From Legionella waltersii (GTDB lineage: Bacteria > Pseudomonadota > Gammaproteobacteria > Legionellales > Legionellaceae): a stretch of DNA of 57,008 nucleotides. The translations under genes were made by a program, and so were the position numbers. Below, one piece after another: positions 18,144 to 27,576 of this stretch (within the stretch, counting starts at the first letter, position 1; every line of letters starts with the position of its first letter). The DNA is taken from contig NZ_LNZB01000036.1 in assembly GCF_001468085.1 (NCBI RefSeq), positions 242,408 through 299,415 on the forward strand. Direction: 5' to 3'. A model generated the notes under the pieces. The model did not search any database, was not told the origin of the DNA, and saw only the letters and a list, made by a program, of their open reading frames with translations.

Positions 18144-19190
18144 ATGAAAGCTAAAGATCGAGATACTCAAACTACTCCACAGAAAAATCCTACTCCAGAT
18201 ACCAACTCTTTCTTTGCAACTCTACTTGATGACTTTGAGAAGCTGAAAAGACATGCTAATGGAAATGCCGATGAGAATAATAGCAAAAGAACTCCATCTA
18301 AGCGAAAAAGCCCTATGGTGTCTGAGCCAACAAATAAATTTGCCGCTTTAGAGGAACAAGAGGCTATCAATGTAAAAACAAAGGCAAAATCAGTCACTGA
18401 AAGGTTTGAATTAAATACAGAGCAACAAACTGTTTGGGAATTAATCATAGATGGAATCAAACTGACTGATACAATTCAGTCCTGCGATCTTCCCTCTGAT
18501 GATCCTCTAAGCAGCACAATGGTAAAAATGGTGCAGGTTCGCGCAGATGAAATACTTTCCGATACTAAAAAGTCTTGGCTCTTCAAAATTCTTGAAATTG
18601 CAATACATGCTAAACAAATGTCTTTTGGAAACTGTCAAGAGAAGGCATTTTTCGCCTTTGCTTACATGTTCAATCAACTTACAAAACAAAATGATTTAAT
18701 CCATACACTTCGGCTAGCAACGTTCAATAACCATTTTATTTTAATTGTGAATGAAGAGTTCGTAATGGATCCATGGCTAAGCTCGGCTTTCCCTTTTGAT
18801 CCACAAAATTCGATGCTCACTATCAACTTTGTGTTTGAAGGATTTGGTAACCTTATTAATTATTTTTCTGTTGACATGGCGGGTAATTGTATAGCTTTTC
18901 GTGTAAGACAAGGCCACGATAAAAGCATTGATTTTCAGTCCAGGAAAGAGTTTGGAGAATGTATATCTTGGCTTAATCGACAGAGTAAGCATTTCGCTGT
19001 TGACGAGTTAATTGAGTCTAGCGACAATCCTATGGTTCTTAAAATGCAAAAAGTGGCCCCTGGACAAACAATGATGCGACTGTTCTCTGCTTCAGAGCGT
19101 TTTTGGAGACCTGCTTTGCCAGATGAACGCTCTGAGTCGCCTATTGAGGATACAAATAGAACGAATTTACGACCCCCTACAACTAACTGA
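18144..19190 (+). CDS. Putative cysteine-protease-like effector (Ceg10-like)
   Basis: A 348-residue soluble protein. The N-terminus (~1-75) is charged and disordered-looking. A candidate papain-like triad follows: Cys in SFGNCQEKAFFAF, His in FNNHFILIV 33 residues later, and Asp in FVMDPWL 12 residues after that. From memory, L. pneumophila effector Ceg10 (Lpg0284) has a Cys-His-Asp triad with the same 33- and 12-residue spacing, and lies in a comparable region near efp. Family assignment and Dot/Icm secretion are inferred. The open frame begins with TTG at 18099; ATG 18144 is preferred. It overlaps the convergent hydrolase gene by 8 bp. Confidence 0.75.
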   Translation: MKAKDRDTQTTPQKNPTPDTNSFFATLLDDFEKLKRHANGNADENNSKRTPSKRKSPMVSEPTNKFAALEEQEAINVKTKAKSVTERFELNTEQQTVWELIIDGIKLTDTIQSCDLPSDDPLSSTMVKMVQVRADEILSDTKKSWLFKILEIAIHAKQMSFGNCQEKAFFAFAYMFNQLTKQNDLIHTLRLATFNNHFILIVNEEFVMDPWLSSAFPFDPQNSMLTINFVFEGFGNLINYFSVDMAGNCIAFRVRQGHDKSIDFQSRKEFGECISWLNRQSKHFAVDELIESSDNPMVLKMQKVAPGQTMMRLFSASERFWRPALPDERSESPIEDTNRTNLRPPTTN

Positions 19191-21804
19191 ATTGTATAGA
19201 TGCTCCTGTTTGTTGTGCATCAGTGTATTTACATTTGTCCATCTCACTCATCCCCCCACATCGATCGAAAGGATTTTTAAAGATACTTTGAGATGGAAGT
19301 AAATGACCACGTTTCAACGATATTTTTCTTACAATCTGCACCTTCGGAGTAAGCACTGTAGTGTCTGATTGATTTACTACAGGTTGTTCCTTCGCGGCGG
19401 ATTCAACCCTTGGAGCAATAATGTGTATGCTCTTAAAGCCACTATCTGGTCCAAAGTAGGCCTCTCTATTTGAGTCTGTCATCGATCCTGTATAAATTTC
19501 CATGCATTGCTTTTGTTCGATTGACAACTCATCTAGACTAGATAAACAAGGAAGAAACTCAAATGATGAGGGTTCCGGAAGAAATAATTGAATATCAACC
19601 AATGGATAATCGGTGTCATTCTCTTTGTTGAATGCTGGTAAAAATACATTATTGTATTCAATGACTGCATCACAAAGACCATTCACAGACAATCCTTGAG
19701 TTAAAATGAGTTGGGTGTAGGGAACATGTTTTATAGCGGCGTTACACAATCTTTTTATGATCTTTTCTTTGACTAGCTTGGAATACTTTTCTTCTGTATC
19801 GCCCCGATACGTTAGTATGGTATGTATATCCTCAGAGCTCGAGTGCTTTTGTGTGGCATTATAGAAAGCAGAGAATTCGGAACCAGAGGGGTACACATCG
19901 AGAAGAATATCCACATAAGGTCGCCATTTTTGTTGTTCTTTCTGTTCAAGTATTGCCATTTCATCCCAGAACCCTTTGTATACAGGAAAAGTAGGGTATC
20001 CACAGGCTCGCATAAATCCGTTAATTAACCCATTAAAAAAATGAAAGGAAGTGAGCCATACTCCGATTCGTATAGCAATTGCATTGACAGAATAGGACTT
20101 TATATGTTCTCCTCTTGTAGGGTAATGGGTAATAATCGCTTTTCCTTTAATCTCTTCGGTTATTTTTTTTACTTTATTTATCGACTGTAGCTCCGTACTG
20201 CTTGCTACGATTAATGGTCTTTCTATTTGGTAAAGTAAGCCCATCTGAGAAAGCGCCTGTGATGGAGTCTCATCGGTTGTTCTGTTGCCTAAACCAAATG
20301 CAAATTTCTCTTTAAGTCTATCTAAAAAATAATCGTGATTTGTATATTCTGGTCTGTGGCCCAGTTCCGCTACTAAATCTTGGCGTGAAATAAAATGAGA
20401 GCATATAAAATTAGGATTACCTAGAGCGGCACTACTTGGCTTAAAATTAGGTGAGTTTTGTGAATCTTTTAGTATTTCTAGCTCTTCACCAGTTAGCGAC
20501 TCCCCTTTTGACAACTTTTCTTTGATTACTCTGATTTTTGCATCAACTACTGCGGCCAATGAACTGACTCTATCATTGACCATTCCATCGTAAAGATGGT
20601 TCTGGTCATCTCGAACAAGAGAATAAATTTTATCTTGCGTCGGAATACTATCCCAAGCCTTTTCAACATCAACGCCCCAAGCAGCAAGCCATACTATTGG
20701 AGCTAAAATTGCATATACAAGTCCTGCTACAAGAATTCGAGCATACGTTAATGGACTCCACCAGTTAGCAGTTTGTAATTCAGGCACAATAAAACCAAAC
20801 ACGAGAAGAGGTAGCGAGCGAAATGACCGCTCGTTGTTTAGCTTAACTCGCATGGCCATTTTATGGAGTTTTGCTGCTGCTAGAGTTGCAACTGCACCTC
20901 CCAAGCACATTCCATCCAAGCAGATGTTTTCAGGTTTTGCTCCCAGAAAAATCAGGCGCTGCACCTGTGCCATGACATCATCAACCATGTTGTTTTCGGT
21001 CCAAACCATTCCTCGACTTAAATCAACGCCCCTGTAATTAAAGCTTATGGCTGTTGCACCTAATTTTGTCGCGGTGTAATTCAGATCCTTAATCCAAGAA
21101 ATAAAATTTTGGTCTCGGGCAATACAGGTGAGAACAAATTTACGCTCAGACATTGGTTTATTGCATTCATCAGGACCATTTACTTGTGCCGAATCCAGCT
21201 CTGATCCATCCGCTGTTTTTAAAGTAAAAAACTCAATATTTGTTCTGCGTGGTGTTTGATAGGCTTCAGGGCCATATTTTTCATGCAACTGTTCAAACAG
21301 ATAACCCCGCATCTTAGTATCTAAAAACTCTAAGCCTTTAAAATGGATGCGAGACCAGTCAAAGGTTTTATTCTTACAATGCTTTTGGGTTGAGTTACCC
21401 TTCAAAAGCTCATCGACTTCGTTGAGTAGCCAATCGATGTGTTTTTTATCTCGAGTTTTATCAAACTGCAGTCGACTTCGTAGGTCTGGTGTAATAAAAG
21501 GAAGTGCGGTTAAGGTATTGGTCAATTTGATTAAAACATCGTTAAACCATTTGTAGGGTGTCCTTGGTTTAAAATTAATAACAACGATATCTTGTTCTGG
21601 ATTTGTACTTGTTTTAGTTAAATGGATATCGCGTTGTTGAGGTGCATTGCTTGGATTAAGAGCAATATGGGTGATGTTTCTTGCAAACAAAAACGAAATA
21701 ATCCACCCTGGAATTTTAATAGGGATGGTGATTGTGTCCCACAAGTGTTCCCAAAATGACTTTTTATCTTTCTCAAGACTGTAGTAATTGTGTTTTATTT
21801 TCAT
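19183..21804 (-). CDS. Large alpha/beta-hydrolase protein, SidB/SdbA-like effector candidate
   Basis: An 873-residue protein. Residues ~220-315 form an alpha/beta hydrolase core: RKFVLTCIARDQNF, ATAISFNYRGVDLSRG (oxyanion-side motif), and the nucleophile elbow LDGMCLGGAVATLA. The elbow has Cys (residue 300) where lipases have Ser, as in dienelactone hydrolases. A hydrophobic stretch lies at about 29-42 and a stronger one in ARILVAGLVYAILAPIVWLAAWGV (~345-370). The size, the hydrolase core and the position near Ceg10-like and efp genes recall the SidB/SdbA paralogues of L. pneumophila (SdbA is lpg0275). This is inference from memory. Function unknown. Confidence 0.72.
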   Translation of the reverse strand: MKIKHNYYSLEKDKKSFWEHLWDTITIPIKIPGWIISFLFARNITHIALNPSNAPQQRDIHLTKTSTNPEQDIVVINFKPRTPYKWFNDVLIKLTNTLTALPFITPDLRSRLQFDKTRDKKHIDWLLNEVDELLKGNSTQKHCKNKTFDWSRIHFKGLEFLDTKMRGYLFEQLHEKYGPEAYQTPRRTNIEFFTLKTADGSELDSAQVNGPDECNKPMSERKFVLTCIARDQNFISWIKDLNYTATKLGATAISFNYRGVDLSRGMVWTENNMVDDVMAQVQRLIFLGAKPENICLDGMCLGGAVATLAAAKLHKMAMRVKLNNERSFRSLPLLVFGFIVPELQTANWWSPLTYARILVAGLVYAILAPIVWLAAWGVDVEKAWDSIPTQDKIYSLVRDDQNHLYDGMVNDRVSSLAAVVDAKIRVIKEKLSKGESLTGEELEILKDSQNSPNFKPSSAALGNPNFICSHFISRQDLVAELGHRPEYTNHDYFLDRLKEKFAFGLGNRTTDETPSQALSQMGLLYQIERPLIVASSTELQSINKVKKITEEIKGKAIITHYPTRGEHIKSYSVNAIAIRIGVWLTSFHFFNGLINGFMRACGYPTFPVYKGFWDEMAILEQKEQQKWRPYVDILLDVYPSGSEFSAFYNATQKHSSSEDIHTILTYRGDTEEKYSKLVKEKIIKRLCNAAIKHVPYTQLILTQGLSVNGLCDAVIEYNNVFLPAFNKENDTDYPLVDIQLFLPEPSSFEFLPCLSSLDELSIEQKQCMEIYTGSMTDSNREAYFGPDSGFKSIHIIAPRVESAAKEQPVVNQSDTTVLTPKVQIVRKISLKRGHLLPSQSIFKNPFDRCGGMSEMDKCKYTDAQQTGASIQFS

Positions 21805-21964
21805 TATCAGATCGTCAAAGTAAAAATATAGAAATTAAATCAAATGGATACAAACCAAGATATGAACAAATTTAGCGCATTGTAACATGGCTTAGATCAT
21901 TTTTCTTCCAGTTTTTATTCGCTAGCAAAAACGAATTGATTCGTGGAAATGAATGCGTGAACTC

Positions 21965-22570
21965 TCAAATCGTCTGAGAATTTATAACTTTTATACCCTT
22001 GCTGTAAAATTCATCTTTAATTGTATTGAGCCTTTCTGAATCTAGTGCACAAGTTGCATTTTCAAGTAAGGTGCAGTTAAAACCTTCAGCAAAAGCATCT
22101 ATAACCGTGAAATAGACACAAATGTCTGCACAAAGACCACAAAAATAAAGATCTTTTGCTCCCTTTTCATGCAAATACCCTGATAAACCGGTGCTTTTTA
22201 GATGAAAATTATCATAAAACCCGCTGTAACTGTCTATGTTAGGATTTGTTCCTTTTCTAAAAATAGCTTCAATTTTATTGGTATTCAATTGCTTATGGAA
22301 CTCTGCTCCTTGGCTCCCTTGAACACAATGATCAGGCCAAAGTGTTTGCTCGTAGGCACCAACTTGAATAATCTCAAAGGGCTTCTTTCCCGGATGATTC
22401 GAGGCAAAACTCACATGATTGTCTGGATGCCAATCCTGCGTCGCCACAACCAAGTCAAAATGCTCTAATGATTCATTCACCACAGGAATAATAGTATCGC
22501 CATTCAAAACAGGGAGTGCTCCGTTTGGCATAAAATCATTTTGTAAATCTAAAATAATTAAAGTCTTCAT
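21965..22570 (-). CDS. pncA: Nicotinamidase
   Basis: A 201-residue isochorismatase-fold enzyme that deamidates nicotinamide to nicotinate in the NAD salvage (Preiss-Handler) route. It shows the catalytic Asp in LDLQNDFMPNGALPV, the metal-binding ATQDWHPDNHVSFASNHPGK, DHCVQGSQGAEFH (Lys/His region), RKGTNPNIDSYSGF, and the nucleophilic Cys in LYFCGLCADICVYFTVIDA. Length is typical of PncA. It overlaps pncB by 4 bp, so the two consecutive salvage steps are made from one operon. Confidence 0.95.
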   Translation of the reverse strand: MKTLIILDLQNDFMPNGALPVLNGDTIIPVVNESLEHFDLVVATQDWHPDNHVSFASNHPGKKPFEIIQVGAYEQTLWPDHCVQGSQGAEFHKQLNTNKIEAIFRKGTNPNIDSYSGFYDNFHLKSTGLSGYLHEKGAKDLYFCGLCADICVYFTVIDAFAEGFNCTLLENATCALDSERLNTIKDEFYSKGIKVINSQTI

Positions 22571-23979
22571 ACTTGCGATCTTTTATATTGAATTATCAGT
22601 TGGTCTCTTAACTGTTTAAGGTTAGTGCTGATGCCCACTTTATAAAGATGAGGATTCACAAAGCGCTTATATTCCCCAGGTAAATTATCAAAACAACGTT
22701 GGCTGAACTCCTTGAGCTCAACTAGAGATTGTCTAGGAAAAAGACGCTTTCCATTGGCCATCACTTTCTGTAATAACGGCTCGGCCTCAAATGATTTGAT
22801 TGCAAAAGATTTCTCCTCTTCAAATGGATGGTGCATGACGTTAGAGTTCTTTTCAGAAACAAGCGTAATCATATCTGCTCCTTGGTAGGATCCATCCTTC
22901 TCCAGGATTCGCAGCACCTGTTTTTGTGATGGGAGTGTGATTTTCGCATACGTATCTGATAACTTAATACGTGGTTTCCCATCCAACAGGGCTAATTTAT
23001 ACACGCCATCCAGTGCACCATCAGGGGAGCCTATCGCTAAATTTGTGCCAACGCCAAATGCGTCAATAGGCGCCTCTTGCTCGATTAAATTTTTGATAAC
23101 AAATTCATCCAACTGATTCGAGGCAATGATAGATACGTAAGGTAACCCTGCATCATCTAACATTTGTCGAGCTCTCTTGGCTAGCCATGCTAAATCTCCA
23201 CTATCCAAGCGAATCCCTTTTAATTGGTGACCTCTTTTTTCCATTTGCTTTGCTACTTTTATTGCATTTGGAACCCCGCTAGTTAAAGTGCTGTAAGTAT
23301 CAACCAACAACACGCAATGCTCAGGCCAACATTCGGCATAATCTTGAAATGCTTGCAGCTCAGACTCATAACTTTGAATGAATGAATGAGCCATAGTTCC
23401 TGAAACAGGGATTGCAAAATCTCTACCTGCCCTAACATTACTCGTGGCATTAAATCCTCCAACAATAGAGGCTCTACTTGCATAGTAGCCTCCAGGACCT
23501 TGTGCTCTTCGTAGTCCAAAATCGATTAAAGTACGATTTCCTGCAGCATCACGGATCCTTCTGGCTTTTGTTGCAATAAGCGTTTGAAAATTTAAAACGT
23601 TTAAGAGAATAGTTTCAATGATTTGTGCTTCAATAAGGTTGGCTTCAACACGAAGAACCGGACAAGTTGGAAATACTACGTTTCCCTCGAGTGTTGAGTA
23701 AATAGTTCCTTTAAATTGAAAGTGTTGTAAATAATTTAAAAACTCAGGATGAATCTCTTGTGATTGCAAAAACTCGATATCCTCGGGGTTAAATCGTAGG
23801 TTTTCTAAAATATCCAATACATCATCCAAACCAGAAAATACAGCATACCCTCCCTGGTAAGGAAGGGCTCGGAAAAAATAATCAAAAACAGCTGGCTTAC
23901 GTTGAAACCCCTTCAAAAAGTACACCTGAGCCATAGACAATTGGTATTGATCGGTATACGTTCCAGTGAATTCAATCAT
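22567..23979 (-). CDS. pncB: Nicotinate phosphoribosyltransferase
   Basis: A 470-residue enzyme joining nicotinate to PRPP. Recognisable are the N-terminal TDQYQLSMAQVYF, the phosphohistidine-type region FGLRRAQGPGGYYASRASIVGGFNATSNVRAG, ISGTMAHSFI-like VSGTMAHSF, the aspartates of LVDTYSTLTSG, and GIRLDSGDLAWLAKRARQ, then GVGTNLAIGSPDGALDGVYKL. It corresponds to the longer bacterial PncB type. The 200-bp region upstream holds an imperfect hairpin (TTTGGTTCAC ... GTGAAACCAA, 24017-24042) of unknown role. Confidence 0.95.
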   Translation of the reverse strand: MIEFTGTYTDQYQLSMAQVYFLKGFQRKPAVFDYFFRALPYQGGYAVFSGLDDVLDILENLRFNPEDIEFLQSQEIHPEFLNYLQHFQFKGTIYSTLEGNVVFPTCPVLRVEANLIEAQIIETILLNVLNFQTLIATKARRIRDAAGNRTLIDFGLRRAQGPGGYYASRASIVGGFNATSNVRAGRDFAIPVSGTMAHSFIQSYESELQAFQDYAECWPEHCVLLVDTYSTLTSGVPNAIKVAKQMEKRGHQLKGIRLDSGDLAWLAKRARQMLDDAGLPYVSIIASNQLDEFVIKNLIEQEAPIDAFGVGTNLAIGSPDGALDGVYKLALLDGKPRIKLSDTYAKITLPSQKQVLRILEKDGSYQGADMITLVSEKNSNVMHHPFEEEKSFAIKSFEAEPLLQKVMANGKRLFPRQSLVELKEFSQRCFDNLPGEYKRFVNPHLYKVGISTNLKQLRDQLIIQYKRSQV

Positions 23980-24182
23980 GTAGTTCCTTTAAGGATAGCC
24001 TTAGCAACCCAATTAGTTTGGTTCACGTTTTTGTGAAACCAAGCACGATTCAAAATATAGGTTGCATAGTAACATAGAAGATTAATTTTGACTGTTGTGT
24101 ATTTAAATTCAAACAAACTTGTAGTATTCTTATACACTTGTTTCTAAATATAAACCATCGCTCACAACCATTGGGAGATAAA

Positions 24183-25166
24183 ATGCTTGAATTCTTAACT
24201 CTGATAACAGCAAGTATTTCTTTTGCTCAACAATCTCTGTTACCAAGCTTCCAATCGGTTAAAACACCCGTTTCAATAGAGAAACAAATTGCACCCACTC
24301 CCTCCAAAACAAACTCAGACGGTTTTGCAATTTCTCATAAAAGCATCGTTAATGAGACACTAAACACTATTGTTGCTGACAACATATGGCAAACCCTAAA
24401 CCATCTAACGTCCTATCCTAATCGATCTGCTACCGAGCAGTCAGGACTTGACGCAGCGAAATGGTTAAAAACGACTTTTGAATCCATGGCTATCGACTAT
24501 GATCGCAAAGACACTAAAGCATTTTTTGTGAATACTGGCTGGTACAAACAACCATCACTTGTCACTGTGATAGGAAAAGACCTCAAATCCTCTGCAATTA
24601 TTATTGGCGCGCACATGGACACCCCCGATGGGAAAATGCCTGGTGCAGATGAGGGGAGTGGAGCTGCGATTATCATGGAAGCAGCGAGAGTACTTTTAGA
24701 GTCTAAAACGCAATTTAAGCACCCGATTTACATTGTGTGGTACGGAGCGGGAAACAGAGATTTTGCTGGGTCTCAATACGTTGTTCAGTATTTTGAAGAC
24801 CATCTAATTCCAGTCAAAGCGGTCATTAACCTTGATAAAACAGGTTATCGCACCCACGCTGAAGATGCGACTATGTGGGTATATAATGATTTTACTGATA
24901 TTAAACTAACAGAGTATATCCGCCAATTAATTAAGACTTATGTTCATGCCCCAGTAGATAGTTCCACTTGCAATTACAAATGCAGTGACCACGCTATTTG
25001 GAATGAACAAAAAATTTCTGTGGGATTTTCTAGCGAATCCAGTCTAAAAGAAATAAACCCCTATATCGGGACTTCTTCAGACACAATGGATTATCTGAAT
25101 CTGGAACATATGACTAATTTTTGTAAATTAGCTTTGGCTTTTGCTATAGAATTAGCTTCCGATTAA
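24183..25166 (+). CDS. M28-family aminopeptidase homologue lacking catalytic residues
   Basis: A 327-residue secreted protein of the M28 (leucine aminopeptidase, LapA/LapB-like) fold. The start at 24183 has GGGAG upstream and opens a signal peptide (MLEFLTLITASISFA); the TTG at 24138 is unlikely. Compared with Vibrio AAP, three metal ligands are kept: His144 (IGAHMDT), Asp156 (PGADEGSG) and Asp218 (INLDKT). The usual catalytic Glu-Glu (AAEEVGLxGS) reads GAGNRDFAGS, and the final His (IHTxxDT) is Gly (IGTSSDT). It is therefore probably not a normal peptidase. It overlaps the convergent amidase by 15 bp. Confidence 0.85.
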   Translation: MLEFLTLITASISFAQQSLLPSFQSVKTPVSIEKQIAPTPSKTNSDGFAISHKSIVNETLNTIVADNIWQTLNHLTSYPNRSATEQSGLDAAKWLKTTFESMAIDYDRKDTKAFFVNTGWYKQPSLVTVIGKDLKSSAIIIGAHMDTPDGKMPGADEGSGAAIIMEAARVLLESKTQFKHPIYIVWYGAGNRDFAGSQYVVQYFEDHLIPVKAVINLDKTGYRTHAEDATMWVYNDFTDIKLTEYIRQLIKTYVHAPVDSSTCNYKCSDHAIWNEQKISVGFSSESSLKEINPYIGTSSDTMDYLNLEHMTNFCKLALAFAIELASD

Positions 25167-25805
25167 TTTTTTTACTCGACGGACAAAATTTGGGCCCGGA
25201 TCCGTTTTGTCAGTTTGATAGTTTGGATCTTTCTCAAGCCATAACTTTGTGTTTTTAAAACGTAAATATTCGTTATGGCCAATCACGTATTTAATGCTGG
25301 GGTATTTTTTCTTAAGATAGCAAACAAGAAAAGCATTGGCCCTTGTTTGTTCTTTGGTTAGATCATCTTTACCCTCTACTCCCCCAACATTCTCGATTCC
25401 AATAGCATAATGATTTAACCCAATCACATGCCTAGCCATCCAATTATCTGGCATCAGTTGATATATTTTGCCGTCACGATCCACTAAATAATGACTTGAA
25501 ACATTTAAATCTCCTGGCAGCTCTGTTCTCCTCGGAGAGTTTTTCGGCAAGGCTGCTGGGTAGAAAATTTTAAACGTCAATTTGAAGGACGAAATCATAG
25601 TCCAATGCAAAACTATCATTTTAGGTTCGATTTCGATTGAATCTGAGTCAATACCATAATGGGTACTTTGATACTGCTTGGAGAGTTCGATTCGTTTTTT
25701 ATTGAATTGGATGGGTTTTTGATGAATAACTTGTGAGTCATTGCAAGAAAATGCATGCCCCAAAGTACTCAGGAATAGTAAAATAGCCAGTAGGATCGAA
25801 TTCAT
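25152..25805 (-). CDS. Secreted N-acetylmuramoyl-L-alanine amidase (Amidase_2)
   Basis: A 217-residue peptidoglycan amidase of the AmpD/PGRP fold. It has a signal peptide (MNSILLAILLFLSTLGHAFS). Zinc ligands and catalytic residues can be placed at IVLHWT (first His), SHYLVDRDGKIYQL, AIGIENVGG (Glu), VIGHNEYLRF (second His) and KTDPGPNF (Asp after the pattern K-x-D-P-G). The open frame extends to a TTG at 25874, but ATG 25805 directly precedes the signal peptide. It probably cleaves muropeptides or peptidoglycan in the periplasm or outside the cell. It is convergent with the M28 homologue. Confidence 0.9.
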   Translation of the reverse strand: MNSILLAILLFLSTLGHAFSCNDSQVIHQKPIQFNKKRIELSKQYQSTHYGIDSDSIEIEPKMIVLHWTMISSFKLTFKIFYPAALPKNSPRRTELPGDLNVSSHYLVDRDGKIYQLMPDNWMARHVIGLNHYAIGIENVGGVEGKDDLTKEQTRANAFLVCYLKKKYPSIKYVIGHNEYLRFKNTKLWLEKDPNYQTDKTDPGPNFVRRVKKLIGS

Positions 25806-25984
25806 GTTTTGGAGTATATCATAGACAGCAATTATTTCAGAAAAAGTTACATGACTATTTTTCAAAAAAATCAAACACTAAGACAATGGTTCTAAGGATA
25901 TTCCTTTTTAGCAATAAATCTAACCTTGCCTTCCACTGGAAAAAATGACAGCATAGCGCCTCGTTTTATCTTTAGGAGATTTGT

Positions 25985-26803
25985 ATGAAAAAGATCATGC
26001 TCGCAATTGGATTATGCTTCAGTATTATCACTAGTGCTTATGCTAACGATAATTCTCTTGACCAACTAAACTTAGAAGTTAAGAAAATTCTCGCCCAATT
26101 TGAAAATAACTTAACCGAAGCCAAATTAACATTCAGCAATATTGAAGTGGATAAGGAGCGGGCTAATAGCGTCGCTTTAAATGCATACTATAAAAAAATC
26201 GGTTCACAAAATATATTTGAATTAAAACTAGATAATTTAAGCTATAACTATGGTGATGGAACAGCCCCAACGACCATCATTAAAGCTGGAATTGGCTTTG
26301 ATTTAACAAAAGTGCTTAGCCAAAGTGAATTGAATCAACTTATCCCTAATGCCTCTGAGTTTATAGAGAACATAGCAAAAGAATACACGGACTTATATGG
26401 TGATGCAGCATCCGTTAAGAGCGTTGTAACTTCTACATCAAAAGATGATGAAGATAATTACATAGGTATGACCGCATTAATCTCCGGCAAAATCGATCTC
26501 GATAAACTTCCAGAATACATCGAAAGAAACTCCGTATTCGCTACTGAAGCTGGAGTCTCTTTATCCTTTAATCTTAAACAAGGAATTTCTATAGAAGCAT
26601 TTATTGTAAGCAATCCAGAATACATGGGCTTTGATGAAGATCAAGAAGGTCTGAAAGAGCTGTTGGATAAATTGCTTGCTCAAGATGAAGAGGGGCTTGA
26701 ATTTATCAACGATTTGGCTACTCAACTTGATGGAATTGCATCTGAACTTGTAGAGTACTCAAATGACCTAAAAGCTAAATTTACCCAGTTCTTATCTAAA
26801 TAA
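25985..26803 (+). CDS. Periplasmic hypothetical protein
   Basis: Not recognised. A 272-residue protein with a clear signal peptide (MKKIMLAIGLCFSIITSAYA, cleavage before NDN) and GGAG upstream of the ATG. The mature part is acidic and alternates amphipathic helices and strands, with repeated Leu/Asp/Glu segments near the C-terminus (EGLKELLDKLLAQDEEGLEF). It may be a DUF945-like or lipid-binding periplasmic protein, but this is only an impression. It stands alone with its own terminator. Confidence 0.8.
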   Translation: MKKIMLAIGLCFSIITSAYANDNSLDQLNLEVKKILAQFENNLTEAKLTFSNIEVDKERANSVALNAYYKKIGSQNIFELKLDNLSYNYGDGTAPTTIIKAGIGFDLTKVLSQSELNQLIPNASEFIENIAKEYTDLYGDAASVKSVVTSTSKDDEDNYIGMTALISGKIDLDKLPEYIERNSVFATEAGVSLSFNLKQGISIEAFIVSNPEYMGFDEDQEGLKELLDKLLAQDEEGLEFINDLATQLDGIASELVEYSNDLKAKFTQFLSK

Positions 26804-26813
26804 GTCGTTCTAC

Positions 26814-26838
26814 AAAGGACAGTCCAAGACTGTCCTTT
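26814..26838 (+). terminator. Intrinsic terminator after the periplasmic protein gene
   Basis: An 11-bp perfect stem (AAAGGACAGTC / GACTGTCCTTT) with a 3-nt loop lies 10 bp after the stop codon. It is followed by ATCTCTTATT, a weak T-rich tail. Confidence 0.75.
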
Positions 26839-27013
26839 ATCTCTTATTAGGTGGAGTGGGTTGATTAAAGAGCTCCACTGCACAATATTCCTGTTTTGTT
26901 ATTTGGTTTAAATGGTTAAGTAATCACTAAATAAAGGAGTGGACTTCAAGAATTTATATCCAATAGAATACAAACCAAGATTCTTCTTTTCATAAAATTA
27001 GGAGCGACATTGA

Positions 27014-27430
27014 ATGGATGCTGCGTATTGGTTGGTGTTTGGTTTTTCTATATGGACTCTGATTCTTTTATTGGGTATTGGGTTAAACCGTTTGATTTTG
27101 GTGTATGGATACCACCAAAAAGTCAGCTCTTTCAAAGCATCGTGTGAGGATGGTCCTACGTTCGCTCATCGTTTAGGAAGAGCTCACGCTAATTGTTATG
27201 AAAACTTACCCATTCTTTTAGGTGTCGTATTTTTTGCGTACGTAAGCAACCATGTTGCTGTTATAAATTGTGCTGCTTATGCATTCTTAGGACTTAGGAT
27301 TGCGCAATCTGTCGTGCATCTAATTTCCACTCGCCCAAGAGCTGTGCTAATTCGCTTTCTATTATTTTGTTTTCAAATTGCAATAATGATTTATTGGATA
27401 ATTCAGCTAATGTGGATAACAACTCATTAA
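27014..27430 (+). CDS. MAPEG-family membrane protein
   Basis: A 138-residue protein with four hydrophobic segments (about 4-28, 65-85, 90-105, 113-135). It has the MAPEG signature AHRLGRAHANCYENLPILLGVVF between segments one and two. MAPEG proteins include microsomal glutathione transferases and eicosanoid enzymes; bacterial members are mostly uncharacterised, and the glutathione link is family knowledge only. The gene stands alone. The start sits after GGAG-CGACATTGA, a somewhat long spacing. Confidence 0.85.
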   Translation: MDAAYWLVFGFSIWTLILLLGIGLNRLILVYGYHQKVSSFKASCEDGPTFAHRLGRAHANCYENLPILLGVVFFAYVSNHVAVINCAAYAFLGLRIAQSVVHLISTRPRAVLIRFLLFCFQIAIMIYWIIQLMWITTH

Positions 27431-27576
27431 TGTTGATTTAGCGAATAACTCTATGAATTTATAAAAATTTTTAACTAAATTTGCATCGATTTGCTACAAT
27501 AGCCTGCTAATGCTGAAATCCTTAGGTGGATTTCATTGGAGATACAGTAATTTGTTTCTTTCAAGGGGAATGATAA

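Noticed and set aside
24017..24042. TTTGGTTCAC...GTGAAACCAA hairpin upstream of pncB as an NAD regulator site
   Set aside because: The arms pair only with a bulge and do not match NadQ or NrtR operators that I can recall; kept only as a note in the pncB entry.
24138..24182. Longer M28 protein start at TTG 24138
   Set aside because: It would bury the signal peptide; ATG 24183 has GGGAG upstream.
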